From Iris pallida (lineage: Eukaryota > Streptophyta > Magnoliopsida > Asparagales > Iridaceae), in the NCBI GenBank assembly GCA_029216955.1, contig JANAVB010012195.1:914857-978856 (forward strand): DNA of 64,000 nt. Reading direction: 5' to 3'. Under the pieces are notes generated by a model that saw nothing but the letters and a program-made list of their open reading frames with translations, made no database searches and was not told where the DNA came from. Positions 1-11,500 of this stretch are shown one piece after another. Both the position numbers and the translations under genes were made by a program. Numbering within the stretch: position 1 is the first letter of the stretch; every line of letters starts with the position of its first letter.

Positions 1-382
1 CATGTTTAAACTCATGTGCATGAGTATTAGTTTACTGCTAATGATGAATGTGAATGGTGTTAGGAGTTGAGTTCGAATTTGAGGAATGGATTCAATGGGT
101 GTTAGGGCAATATGAACTATCATTGATTTCTTTTCCTAAAACTGAATTGATGCTTATATTGCCATGTTTGATTTCTGAACATTGTATTAGTTCACAGATT
201 AATTGATTCATTGGTTGATGTTATCAAAGATGGGGATTCGAATTTGGGTTTGGATGGTATGGGCTGTCATTGCATAAACCTGAAATTTGTTCACTGTTCC
301 ATGGAAACACACATACTCTCTAATGTTCCATTCACCCACACCCTTACTATTCATTGCCATGTTCTTTTTACTGATTTGTATA
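1..382 (+). mobile_element. Left fragment of a large LTR split by the Tekay insertion
   Basis: This stretch has no coding signal. It ends in GTATA (378-382), immediately before the TG end of the Tekay element, and the other side of that element resumes after GCATA (11513-11517). It is therefore read as the left part of the LTR that continues at 11513-13267. The true left end of that LTR lies outside the window. The assignment rests on the insertion geometry; I did not align 1-382 to another copy. Confidence 0.6.
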
Positions 383-960
383 TGTGATGACCATAGTTCG
401 TATTACGTATTTCGGAATACGTGTACGTATCTGACTCGTATTGCATATCTCCTGGCTTGATTCGGCTTGTTTGGGTTAGCTTGGTTCGGCTTGGGTTGCT
501 TATTGGTTTACCATGAACCAAGGGGAGAACCCGTACCTACCACCACCATCCCTATTTATTAACCCAACACTCTTTCTCTCTCCTCATTCACTCTTCTTCT
601 TCCTCACCATTACTCTCCACCTACACCCAAGAGCCCTAGGCAAGTGCAACATGCTTCATGATGGATCTCAAGTTTTATTGTTCCATTCTCTTCTTTACAT
701 GATTATAAGCCTCTTTTGAACTTGGAGTTTTTAATTTTTATGGATAGATTCTTCTAGATCTACGTAGTAACTTGGGATTTCATGAGTTCATGGAGTTTTT
801 CTTGGTTTTGATCTACTAAAACTTGTTATTTTCAGAAACTAATAGTTCCATGAGCAAGAGCACAAAATTTCGTATGAATTTGGTTTTTGATTCACCTCAT
901 TTCGAGTTAAAATGAAGTTTTTATGGCCAAAACAAGTTTTCTGAATTTTTTATGTCGGCT

Positions 961-1500
961 GAGTAAAATTTTACGCATGGAACCCTGAAATTGCATATTT
1001 TACACTGGATAGCATCCAGAATGTAAGATTTTACGCAGGGAACCCTGAAATTGTGTATTTTACGCTGGATAGTATCCAGAATGTAAGATTTTACGTAGGA
1101 AACCATGAAATTGCGTATTTTACGCTAGGTATCATCCAGAATGTAAGATTTTACGCAGGGAACCCTGAAATTGTGTATTTTACGCTAGATAACATCCAGA
1201 ATGTAAGATTTTAAGCAGAAAATCCTGAAATTGCGTATTTTACGATGGATAGCATCCAGAATGTAAGATTTTACGCAGGAAACCCTGAAATTGCGTATTT
1301 TACGCTGGATAGCATCCAGAATGTAAAATTTTACGCATGTAAGCCTGAAATTGCGTATTTTACGCTGGATAGCATCCAGAATGAAAGATTTTACGCAGGG
1401 AACCCTAAATTTACGTATTTTACGCTAGATGGTACCCAGAATGTAAAAGTTTACGCTGGAACCCTCCCCTTTTGCGTATTTTATGCAGAATTGAATTTTT
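961..1500 (+). repeat. 60-bp minisatellite in the 5' LTR, 9 units
   Basis: The period is exactly 60 bp with about nine units; the last is degenerate. Each unit is a chain of short inverted repeats: CAGGG-AA-CCCTG, GCGTA-TTT-TACGC and CTGGAT-AGC-ATCCAG, plus GTAA/TTAC arms. The 3' LTR holds about seven units (9101-9520), and this difference explains most of the LTR length difference. Because 60 is a multiple of 3 and the unit lacks stops in some frames on both strands, it produces spurious ORFs with a 20-residue period. Confidence 0.95.
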
Positions 1501-2411
1501 GGCGTAAAAAGTGCACAGAATGACTGTTTTTGTCTAGTTTAGCTATTTTCTAGCCATAATTTTGAAAAACTTAAAACATGAAAGTTTTAGATCTTTGTCT
1601 TGCCTTTCCGAATATCTCTAGAGCACCTCATTTTGGGTTCGTATGTGAAAGTTATGCCCTGTCTCCCCTGAGTCGCATGATTCCTCCACAACTCTTGCAC
1701 CCTGTTTATATTTAGTTATTACATATACGCTTATAACAGGTTAAATGTTAATTTTAAATATGTTCCATGACATAATGGTGACCAATTGTGGTACACTTTT
1801 GACAAATGACATGACATGATAGTGGCCCGTCGTGGCACACTCTTGACAGTGAATTTGACATGATATATATCTTGAATGCTGTTGCGACGGCTAGTATGTC
1901 GTGACAAAATTGAATGACCTGGACACCGTGGACGATTGCGTTTGTACAAATAAACCAGTACTGTTTTGCATCATGTCTAGGATAGGGATCTCTGAGTACC
2001 ACGGTCAGGGATACCTACTATAATTGACTAAGGATAATAAACTAGAATAATTCAGTAGACATGAAGAGATTCCCAGCTACATGCAATCCCGTTATCTGGG
2101 CGCATTAAGTGGACTTGTAGCCTACCGACGAGTAGGGCACATTTTCAACACACAGTCACGTGTTACATTCTTCATAAACGGACATTCGACCTGGATAACC
2201 GGATGGTCTGCAGGGCTTGTGGCTGTTGGGATAATCTCATTGCATCTTGATAATAACTAGGCCTGTGATAACCCTAGTTAGTTAAAAGTATCAAGTCGTA
2301 CTCTTAATTGGCCGTGATTGATTGTATGGAGTTTATTCCAGTTTAGTCTGATCCTGATCCTGTGCAAGATTGTGACATGACATGCTTATTGATGCTTGCC
2401 TTAACAATAAC

Positions 2412-2816
2412 GATCGGGAGTCCAGTTCTGTTCAGGCAAAGGGTTACAACCCCGGTCCTTATTTGGTTTAAGGGTTGTAACCTGGCTCCCGGAGCAGTTC
2501 TGTGTCCTCTCTTCGTTTATTGTCTTATTGCAACCCTATACCATGTTTGTCATGTTTTACCTTACCTTAATACCATGATTATTTTTACCGGCCTTAGCGA
2601 TAAAGATCGGGGGTCCAGTTCTGTTCAGCGAAGGATTACAACCCCGGTCCTTGTCTGGTTTAAGGGTTGTAACCTGGCTCTCGGAGCAGTTCTGTGTCCC
2701 CTCTTCGTTTATTGTCTTCATTGTACCAATAGTATTTGAGACGGGTTTCTATTCAGGTAAAGGGCTGTAACCCCGGTCCTTGTTTGGTTTAAGGGTTGCA
2801 ATCTGGCTACTTGAAT
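2412..2816 (+). repeat. Partial 193-bp tandem repeat with an 11-bp inverted repeat
   Basis: A block beginning GATCGGG and ending near the CTGGCTCCCGGAGCAG motif occurs at about 2412 and about 2605, with a shorter third copy near 2738. The first copy has a perfect 11-bp inverted repeat, GGTTACAACCC (2442-2452) and GGGTTGTAACC (2472-2482), with a 19-nt loop. The same arms and loop length occur at 10461-10501 and 10654-10694 in the 3' LTR and once in each N3 LTR (49223-49263, 54136-54176). Confidence 0.85.
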
Positions 2817-3501
2817 GGTTTTCTCGTACTCATTCCACTGTTGTTATTCTGTTATTATCAGTATCTTATAATTATTATTCATTTGTGATATGCTGGTTTT
2901 AGTTCCTAATTGAAGCCTCCTTTATGGCACTTGCTCTTTCTGGGGTCTGACCCAGCTGGTTTTGTGTGGCCAGATATCGGAGCAGCACCAGAGGATCCAC
3001 CTGTCTTCCAGCCAGATGGTGAACACCAGGCGTAACCCTAGCAACGAGTGAGTTTCTTTTTGTCCTCCTATTTTATTGTAAAATTATTCTTTTGAGGCGT
3101 TTAGCCGGCGAGCACGTGTTAGCCCGTATTGCACCTTTATTTACTGTCCGCCTATGGGCTGTATCATGATTGACAGATCCTAGGGTTGATCATGTATGAC
3201 TGAACTCTTGCTAGTCTTGACATTTTGTACGACTAGCTTCATGATCATCCAATATGTAATGTATAGGACGCCTTGCCATTATATATTGGTGCTCTGACAT
3301 CTTGTAACAATTATTGATTGCTTGAGATTGAGACAATAGACTGGTTCATGACCATAGGAGACTGTTGGCTTGTAGTTAAATACTCATGTATCTATACAGT
3401 CGTGACCGTATAGCGAGGTGGGTTGCACTTCAATATGCTTACCTGGCTATGTACGCCCCCGCTCTCCAGTATTCTGGTTCTGGGACGTTACATGGTTTAA
3501 G

Positions 3502-3520
3502 TGGTGGCCCATGCAGGTCT
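3502..3520 (+). other. Primer-binding site, tRNA-Ile(AAU) type
   Basis: TGGTGGCCCATGCAGGTCT starts 9 nt after the LTR end. It is the reverse complement of AGACCTGCATGGGCCACCA, which I recall as the 3' end plus CCA of plant cytosolic tRNA-Ile(AAU). The same site, or one with a single change, follows every other chromovirus-type 5' LTR in this window (28271, 33443, and on the minus strand 53354, 59577, 63571). Assignment to a tRNA is from memory; the conservation is read directly. Confidence 0.75.
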
Positions 3521-3732
3521 TCTAAATCAAGATATGTGAGGGTTTACCGAATAGAAGTCTCAATCAGCACTCGCCCTTGATCTCTGCTTGTATCTTCTGA
3601 ATCCCTGTAATCTTGACCTGATCACATGCTTGTATCGTTGATCTGTCCTGGTCCTTTCTTATTATTTCCTATGTCGTCTTCTTCAGCGGCATTGTTCCTG
3701 GACCTGCCGATCAGCAAGACGAAGCACCTCCC

Positions 3733-4977
3733 GTGGATCAGCAGCAACCCGGAGATCAAGCCCAACATTCAGGAGTAGCCTCCAGAGTCATGCCTACTGG
3801 AGGAGAGCCACCAGTTCAGCCCGTCCAGCCTGCAGAGCCTGATGATGGCACTTTGGTGGGTCTCATCAGGTCACTATTAGCCTCCCAGGATCGTCGAGAA
3901 GATGCCTTGCACCAGGCGGTGGCAGACGCATTGACCAGAGGAGGTCATCAGGGTAATAGCGCGGCCAACAGCTTCAAGCGCTTGAACCCTCCCTTCTTCG
4001 ACGACAGTAAAGATGCGATCGCTACAGATGCATGGCTTCAGGACACAGAGGTGATTCTAGAAGAAGCCAGGACTCCAGAGAACGAGAAGGTGGCCGTGGT
4101 GCGCCTATAGCTATTGGATCTTGCCCGCAGCTGGTGGGCGGCGTAGGCTATTGGATTAGTGGCCCCTATTGCCTGGGCAGTATTCAGGGAGAGATTCCAG
4201 ACCAAGTATTTTGATGTTGTAGCTCGGTATGATCTACAGACGAGGTTTACCAATCTGAAGCAGATGGGCAGGACGGTCGATGGATATACGGCCGAGTTCT
4301 CCAGGCTTAGTCGGTTTGCTCCCACCTTGGCGGCGACCGAGTTCGATAGAGCCCAGCGGTTCCAGCAGGGGCTCCACCTAGAGATTTTGTTGGCGGTAGA
4401 GCATTTTGAGCATCAGACCTTTGATGCAGTACTGAGGGCAGCCCGGAGGCATGAATATACCTCCTAGAGGATCGTGGATAGGACCGGAGGTCGGAAGCGA
4501 TCCCATAGCCAGATGAACCAGTCGTCAGCCCCAGCCTCGGCAGCCAGGACTTTGACCGTTGGAGCTCCGAGGCGGGCGGCCTCAGTGACGTCGGTTCAGC
4601 ATTCCACCCCGACGCACCCTCAGCAGCAGAAGCAGAAGCAGTCTTCCGCGGTAGGATATTCACACTGCGGGAAGCCAGGGCATATGGTATCAGAGTGTCA
4701 CAAAGCACAGGATTTGTGCTTGGTTTGTGGTACCCCGGACCACAGGGTTGGGAACTGTCTGAACAAGGGGAGTTCATCGGCCTTCTCTAGTCCTTCAGTT
4801 AGAGGACCAGCACCAGTTCAGCAGCAGCAGCAGCTGCAGTACCCGTTCTCGAGGCCATTGCCGATGCAGGCCCAGGCATTCCAGCAGCAAAGGCCGTAGC
4901 AGTATGCCCAAGCCCAAGCCCTGATCCAGAGCAGACAGAGGAATTTTCCGCAGAGGGGACCCACACCCAGAGGGTAG
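3733..4977 (+). pseudogene. gag: Tekay gag remnant
   Basis: Gag builds the virus-like particle and packages the RNA. The frame contains MDQQQPGDQAQHSG near its start, a capsid-like block (VARYDLQTRFTNLKQMG, FQQGLHLEILLAVE), a basic stretch and two zinc knuckles near 4654-4758. The second knuckle, CLVCGTPDHRVGNC, is a complete CCHC. In the first, the first cysteine has become tyrosine. Stops interrupt at 4108, 4144, 4465, 4897 and 4975. The first codon here is GTG (3733) and no ATG is obvious in frame upstream, so the true start is unresolved. The N3 gag at 52616-53122 also begins at GTG and serves as the comparison. Confidence 0.9.
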
Positions 4978-5690
4978 GGTCAAGTGCTGTCCTTGACCAT
5001 GGGAGAGAAAGGAATAGCACCCGATGAGGTAGTGGCAGGTACTATTCTCGTCAACACCTTTCCAGCTTTAGTATTATTTGATTCTGGTACCTCGCATTCA
5101 TTTATGTCTGCACGATTCGCGACACGGATAGGACTGGAGCCCTAGTCATTATCAGTAAGGCTCAATATACTTATTGGTAAAGGTCTTGTGGGAGTAGATA
5201 GAGTATTTTCCTCGTGTCGGATCGTAGTTAGCGGTAGAGAGTTTCCCGCTAGGTTGATAGAATTCCCGATAGCCGATTATGATGTGGTCTTAGGGATGGA
5301 TTGGTTGAGGGACCAGTATGCCAGGATAGATTGCCATATTGGCAGGGTTGTTTTTAGCATACCAGACGAGCCGGAGTTTTTCTTTTCCCGAGGAGAAGTT
5401 GAACCTTCTCCTCCCGTATTGCGGATGGCAGTAGCAGCAGTACAGTTACCCCGAATAGTCGAGGAGTTTCCAGATGTTTTTTCAGAAGAGCTTCCAGGAA
5501 TGCCGCCAGAGCGAGAGATCGAGTTGACCATAGACTTGATCCCCGGGACCGCACCTGTGTCAGAGAGAGTCTACAGGATAACGCCGTCAGAATTGGAGAT
5601 ATTGTACAAAATGATTGAAGAACTCAGGACCAAGGGATTCATTCGTGCTAGTGGATCGCCTTGGGGATCCCCGATACTTCTTGTGAAAAG
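4978..5690 (+). pseudogene. pol: Tekay aspartic protease and linker to RT, remnant
   Basis: The frame is continuous with gag, as expected for a single gag-pol ORF. The protease active-site motif DSG is encoded at 5080-5088 within LFDSGTSHSF. A stop lies at 5143. The later VVLGMDWLRDQYARIDCH and FPDVFSEELPGMPPEREIE segments are the usual link to RT in chromoviruses. A one-base loss around 5685-5690, inside the LVK-lysine-rich segment before the RT palm, moves the rest of pol to another frame. Confidence 0.88.
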
Positions 5691-7025
5691 AAGGATGGTA
5701 CATCCAGATTATGTGTTGACTATCGTACCTTGAACTCAGTGACAATCAAGAACAGATACCCTCTCCCGAGGATAGATGACTTGTTTGATCAACTCAAGGG
5801 GGCAGCAGTATTTTCGAAGATCGACTTGCGGTCAGGATATCACCAGATCAGAGTCAGAGAGCAGGACATCCTGAAGACGGCATTCAGATCTAGATATAGG
5901 CATTGGGAGTTTTTTGTTATGCCATTTGGAGCAACCAATACGCCAGCTGTATTCATGGACATCATGAATCGCATCTTCATGCCTTATTTGGATCAGTTCA
6001 TGATTGTGTTTATAGACGACATCCTGGTCTATAGCAAGAGTAAAGCGGAGCATGAGCAGCATCTCAGGGTTGTCCTCTAGATTCTCCGAGAGCACCAGTT
6101 GTATGCCAAGTTCAGTAAATGCGAGTTCTGGCTTGATCGTATTTCATACTTGGGTCATATCATCACCAGAGGAGGAGTAGAAGTGGATCCCCAGAAGATC
6201 GTGGCTATTGAGACGTGGCCAGTGCCTAGCACAGTTGCAGAAGTTCGCAGTTTTCTTGGATTGGCCGGCTACTATCAGCGATTTATTTCGGACTTTGCTC
6301 GGATTTCAGCACCACTGACGCAGTTAACCCGTGAGGATGTGCAGTTTGCTTGGACAGCAGAATGTCAGGATTCTTTTGAGAAGTTGAAGCGAGGCTTGAT
6401 GACGGCACCCATTCTCACACTTCCAGATGGGACCGAAGGATTTTTAGTGTACTGTGATGCTTCAGGCAGAGGTTTAGGATGTGTTTTGATGCAGCATTTG
6501 AAGGTAATAGCTTATGCGTCACGATAACTTCGTGATCATGAGAGGAATTACTCGACCCACGACTTGGAACTGGCAGCAGTAATGTTTGCACTCAAGCTTT
6601 GGAGACACTACTTGTATGGAGATAGGGTGGAGATTTTCACCGACCACAAGAGCCTGAAGTATGTGTTCACTCAGAAGGATCTTAACATGCGTCAGAGAAG
6701 ATGGCTAGAGCTGCTTGTGGATTATGATGTCAACCTGCAGTATCATCCTGAGAAAGCCAATGTTGTTGCAGATGCATTGAGCAGGAGAGTCGGAGTCTAT
6801 TTTCTGACAGCGCAACCAGAATTGTTAGCAGATCTTCAGAAGATGGGTATAGAAGTTGTCCTTCCTACCAGTGTGGCATTGATGGCCAGCATGCAAGTTC
6901 AGTCCAGTATAGTTGAGAGAATCAAAATAGCTCAGTCATCAGATTCTAAGCTTCAGCGGCTTAGGACAGAATGTGTAGCAGGAAGAAGACCAGAATTATG
7001 CATTCATGAAGACGGTACACTTTGA
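5661..7025 (+). pseudogene. pol: Tekay reverse transcriptase and RNase H, remnant
   Basis: RT copies the element RNA into DNA and RNase H removes the RNA strand. Visible RT motifs are [34 protein letters not shown] and the catalytic FIDDILVYS, with the two aspartates at 6015-6020. After the thumb ([29 protein letters not shown]) comes a gypsy RNase H with [33 protein letters not shown] and FTDHKSLKY. Stops lie at 6078, 6525 and 7023. Most fit CAG to TAG, CAA to TAA or CGA to TGA. Confidence 0.92.
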
Positions 7026-8336
7026 CAAGGTAAGCGTCTTTGTGTACCCAGTAGAGATATCATACATGAAGTCATGACCGAAGCTCACAGTTCTCAGTAT
7101 TCGATTCATCCCGGTGGCACGAAGATGTACCGAGATATCCGTCAGCACTTTTGGTGGAATGGCATGAAGAGGGAGATAGCTCAGTTTGTCTCTCGGTGTT
7201 TGGCTTGCCAACAAGTCAAGGCTGAACATCAGAGGCCAGCTGGACTTCTTCAGCCCTTGCCGATTCCAGAATGGAAGTGGGAGCATATAACCATGGATTT
7301 CGTGACTGGATTACCTAGGTCCCCGGCCGGTAGAGATGCTATTTGGGTTATAGTTGATTGGCTCACGAAGGTGGCTCACTTTCTTCCATTCAGAGTTGGT
7401 CAGTCGACGGCTCAGCTAGCTGAGATGTACCTCGGGCAGATCGTCCGACTTCACGGTATACCAGTCAGTATCACCTCGGACGGAGATTCAAGATTCACGT
7501 CGTACTTTTGGCGTAGTCTGCAAGAGAGTTTGGGAACTCACCTCCAGTTCAGCTCAGCTTATCACCTGCAGACAGATGGTCAGCTGGAACGTACGATCCA
7601 GACTCTTGAGGATATGTTGAGATCTTGTACGCTCGACTTCGGCGGTTCGTGGGTAGATCACCTACACCTGGTGGAGTTCTCGTACAACAACCACTTCTAA
7701 GCTAGCATCTAGATGGCATCGTTCGAGGCACTGTATGGTAGAAAGTGCAGATCCTCACTAGCATGGGACGATGTTGGAGAAAGGCAGATGCTTGGTCCCG
7801 AGTTGATCACTCAGACAGTCGTGGTGGTCAGGAGAGTTAGAGATCATCTTTGCGTTGCACAAGATCGCTAACGCCATTGGGCCGATTCTCATCGGCGTCC
7901 CCTTAAATTTTCTGTCGGCGACCATGTATTCCTTAGGATCTCGCATAACCGTGGTGTCATTCGTTTCGACGTACGGGGAAAGCTTAGTCCTAGGTATATA
8001 GGACCGTTCGATATCCTGGAGCGAGTAGGAGATGTGTCATATCGTCTCGCTCTTCCGCCGTCTCTGAGTGAGGTGCATGACGTGTTCCATGTATCTCAAC
8101 TACGATGGTATATCCCGGACCCTAGCCATATCCTGTATTATTCGGAATTGGTTTTTGGTACCAACCTTTCGTATGAGGAAAGGCCCGTGTCAATATTAGA
8201 CCGAAGAGAGAAGATACTCAAGAACAAGACTATCAAGTTAGTCCGAGTTGCTTGGGGTCATCACTCTTTGGGTGAGTCAACGTGGGAGCGTGAGGATGAT
8301 ATCCGATCGCGATATCCCGACCTGTTTGACTCGTGA
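7026..8336 (+). pseudogene. pol: Tekay integrase with chromodomain-like tail, remnant
   Basis: Integrase inserts the cDNA. The zinc-binding part (H..H near 7086-7110, then SRCLACQQVKAEHQ) is followed by the core. The catalytic triad is preserved: D 7296-7298 in MDFVTGL, D 7479-7481 in TSDGD, E 7587-7589 in QLERTIQTLEDML, which gives D,D35E spacing. The C-terminal GKLSPRYIGPFDILERVG and FHVSQLRWYIPDP blocks are typical. The last residues (EERPVSILDRREKILKNKTI, VAWGHHSLGESTWERE) match the chromodomain-like tail of plant chromoviruses, thought to target heterochromatin. Stops lie at 7698, 7710 and 7869; the tail (8034-8336) is open. Confidence 0.92.
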
Positions 8337-8502
8337 GGTATAATATCCTTCTTATGCCTCATGCCTTCGATTCCTTGCTTGCATGAATAATTGCTTGATT
8401 GCTATACTAGTATAGCTTGCCTGTGATTATTATAGCTTGTCCTTGCATCTCTAGGCCCTTGATTAAATTCCGAGGACGGAATTCTTTTAAGGTGGGTAGA
8501 GT
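8337..8502 (+). other. 3' untranslated spacer and polypurine tract
   Basis: This is non-coding sequence between the integrase stop and the 3' LTR. It contains TTCCGAGGACGGAATTC and then TTTTAAGGTGGGTAGAGT (about 8486-8502), the purine-rich primer for plus-strand DNA, directly against the LTR. The same CGAGGACGAAATT and AAGGTGGGTAG blocks adjoin the N1, N2 and N3 3' LTRs on the minus strand. Confidence 0.85.
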
Positions 8503-11500
8503 TGTGATGACCATAGTTCGTATTACATATTTTGGGATACGTGTACGTGTCTGACTCGTATTGCATGTCTCCTGGCTTGGTTCGACTTATTTGGATTGGC
8601 TTGGTTCGGCTTGTTTGGGTTGGCTTGGTTCGGCTTGGGTTGCTTATTGGTTCACCATGAACTAAGGGGAGAACCCTTACCTACCACCACTATCCCCATT
8701 TATTAACCCAACACTCTTTCTCTCTCCTCATTCACTCTTCTTCTTCCTCACCATTACTATCCACCTACACCCAAGAGCCCTAGGCAAGTGCAACTTGCTT
8801 CATGATGGATCTCAAGTTTTATTGTTCCATTCTCTTCTTTACTTGATTATGTCTCTTTAGAACTTGGAGTTTTTAATTTTTATGGATAGATTCTTCTAGA
8901 TCTACGTTGTAACTTAGGGTTTCATGAGTTCATGGAGTTTTTCTTGGTTTGGTCTACTAAAACTTGTTATTTTCGAAAACTAATAGTTCCATGAGCAAGA
9001 GCACGAAATTTTGTATGAATTTGGTTTTTGATTCACCTTATTTCGAGTTAAAATAAAGTTTTTATAGCCAAAACAAGTTTTCTAAATTTTTATGTCGGCT
9101 GAGTGAAATTTTACGTAGGGAACCCTGAAATTGCGTATTTTACGCTGGATAGCTTCCCGAATGTAAGATTTTATGCAGGGAATCCTGAAATTGCGTATTT
9201 TACGCTGAGTAGCATCCAGAATATAAGATTTTACGCAGGGAACCCTGAAATTACGTATTTTACGCTGGATAGCATCCAGAATGTAAGATTTTATGCAGGG
9301 AACCCTGAAATTGCGTATTTTACGCTGGATAGCATTCATAATGTAAGATTTTACGCAGGGAACCCTGAATTTGCGTATTTTACGCTGGATAGTATCCAGA
9401 ATGTAAGATTTTATGCAGGGAACCCTGAATTTGTGTATTTTGTGCTGGATGGTACCCAGAATATAAAATTTTACGCTGGAACCCTCCCCTTTTGTGTATT
9501 TTACGCAGAATTAAATTTTTGGCGTAAAAAGTGCACAAAATGACTGTTTTTGCCTAGTTTAGCTATTTTCTAGCCAGAATTTCGAAAAACTTAAAACATG
9601 AAAGTTTTAGATCTTTGTCTTGCCTTTCCGAATATCTCTGGAGCACCTCATTTTGGGTTCGTATGTGGAAGTTATGCCCCGTCTCTCCTGAGCCGTATGA
9701 TTTCTCCACAACTCTTGCACCCTGTTTATATTTAGTTATTGCATATACGCTTATACCAGGTTAAATGTTAATTTTAAATATGTTCCATGACATAATGGTG
9801 ACCAGTTGTGGTGCACTTTTGACAAATGACATGACACGATAGTGACCCGTCGTGGCACACTCTTGACAGTGAATTTGACATGATATATATCTCGAATGCT
9901 GTTGCGACGGCTAGCATGTCGTGACAGAATTGAATGACCTGGACACCGTGGGCGATTGCGTTTGTACAAATAAACCAGTACTGTTTTGCATCATGTCTAG
10001 GATAGGGATCCCTGAGTACCACGGTCATGGATACCTACAGTAATTGACTAAGGCTAATAAAATAGAATAATTCAGTAGACATGAAGAGATTCTCAGCTAC
10101 AGGCAATCCCGTTATCTGGGCGCATTAAGTGGACTTGTAGCCTACCGACGAGTAGGGCACATTTTTAGCATACAGTCACGTGTTGCATTCTTTATAAACG
10201 GACATTCGACCTGGATAACCGGATGGTCTGCGGGACTTGTGCTGTTGGGATAATCTCATTGCATCTTGCTAATAACTAGGCCTGTGCTAACCCTAGTTAG
10301 TTAAAAGTATCAAGCCGTACTCTTGATTGGTTGTGATTGATTGGATGGAGTTTATTCCAGCTTAGTCTTATCCTGATCCTGTGCAAGATTGTGACATGAC
10401 ATGCTTATTGAAGCTTGCCTTAACAATAACGATCGGGGGTCCAATTCTGTTCAGGCGAAGGGTTACAACCCCGATCCTTGTTTGGTTTAAGGGTTGTAAC
10501 CTGGCTCCCGGAGCAGTTCTGTGTCCTCTTTTCGTTTATTGTCTTATTGTAAACCCATGCCATGTTCGTCATGTTTTATCTTACCTTAATACCATGATTA
10601 TTTTTACTGGCCTTAGCGATAAAGATCGGGGGTCCAGTTCTGTTCAGGCGAAGGGTTACAACCCCGGTCCTTATTTGGTTTAAGGGTTGTAACCTGGCTC
10701 CCGGAGCAGTTCTGTGTCCCCTCTTCGTTTATTGTCTTTACTGTACCAATAGTATTTGAGACGGGTTTCTATTCAGGTGAAGGGCTGTAACCCCGGTCCT
10801 TATTTGGTTTAAGGGTTACAATCTGGCTACTTGAATGGTTTCCTCGTACTCATTCCACTGTTGTTATTCTGTTATTATCAGTATCTTATAATTATTATTC
10901 ATTTGTGATATGCTGGTTTTAGTTCCTAAGTGAAGCCTCCTTTGTGGCACTTGCTCTTTATGGGGTCTGACCCAGCTGGTTTTGTGTGGCCAGATATCGG
11001 AGCAGCACCAGAGGATCCACCTGTCTTCCAGCCAGATGGTGACCACCAGGTGTAACCCTGGCAACGAGTGGATTTCTTTTTGTCCTCGCACTTTATTGTA
11101 AAAATATTCTTTTGAGGCGTTTAGCCGGCGAGCACGTGTTAGCCCGTATTGCACCTTTATTTACTGTCCGCCTACGGGCTGTATCATGATTGACAGATCC
11201 TAGGGTTGATCATGTATGACTGAACTCTTGCTAATCTTGACATTTTGTACGACTAGCTTCATGATCATCCAATATGTAATGTATGGGATGCCTTGCCATT
11301 ATATATTGGTGCTCTGACATCTTGTAACTATTATTGATTGCTTGAGATTAAGACAATAGGCTGGTTCATGACCATAGGAGACTGTTGGCTTGTAGTTAAA
11401 CCCTCATGTATCTAGACAGTTGTGACCGTATAGCGAGGTGGGTTGCACTTCAATATGCGTAGCTGGCTATGTACGCCCCCGCTCTCCAGTATTCTGGTTC

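Larger units (their letters stand above)
383..3492 (+). repeat. 5' LTR of the Tekay element (3110 bp)
   Basis: The LTR runs from TGTGATGACC to GGACGTTACA and is repeated at 8503-11512. From left to right it has an upstream region rich in TTGG(T)TCGGCTTG repeats, a TATA-like TATTTATTAA (553-562) followed by a CT-rich stretch, the 60-bp minisatellite (961-1500), a 193-bp partial tandem repeat (2412-2816) and a conserved end with CCAG-TATT-CTGG at 3466-3477. The promoter position is inferred from the TATA-like box and the CT-rich leader. Confidence 0.9.

Noticed and set aside
9103..9543. Long ORF with a 20-residue repeated peptide, also open on the other strand
   Set aside because: It is a by-product of the 60-bp palindromic minisatellite (period a multiple of 3). 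The 5' LTR copy is broken and both strands are open, which fits no protein.
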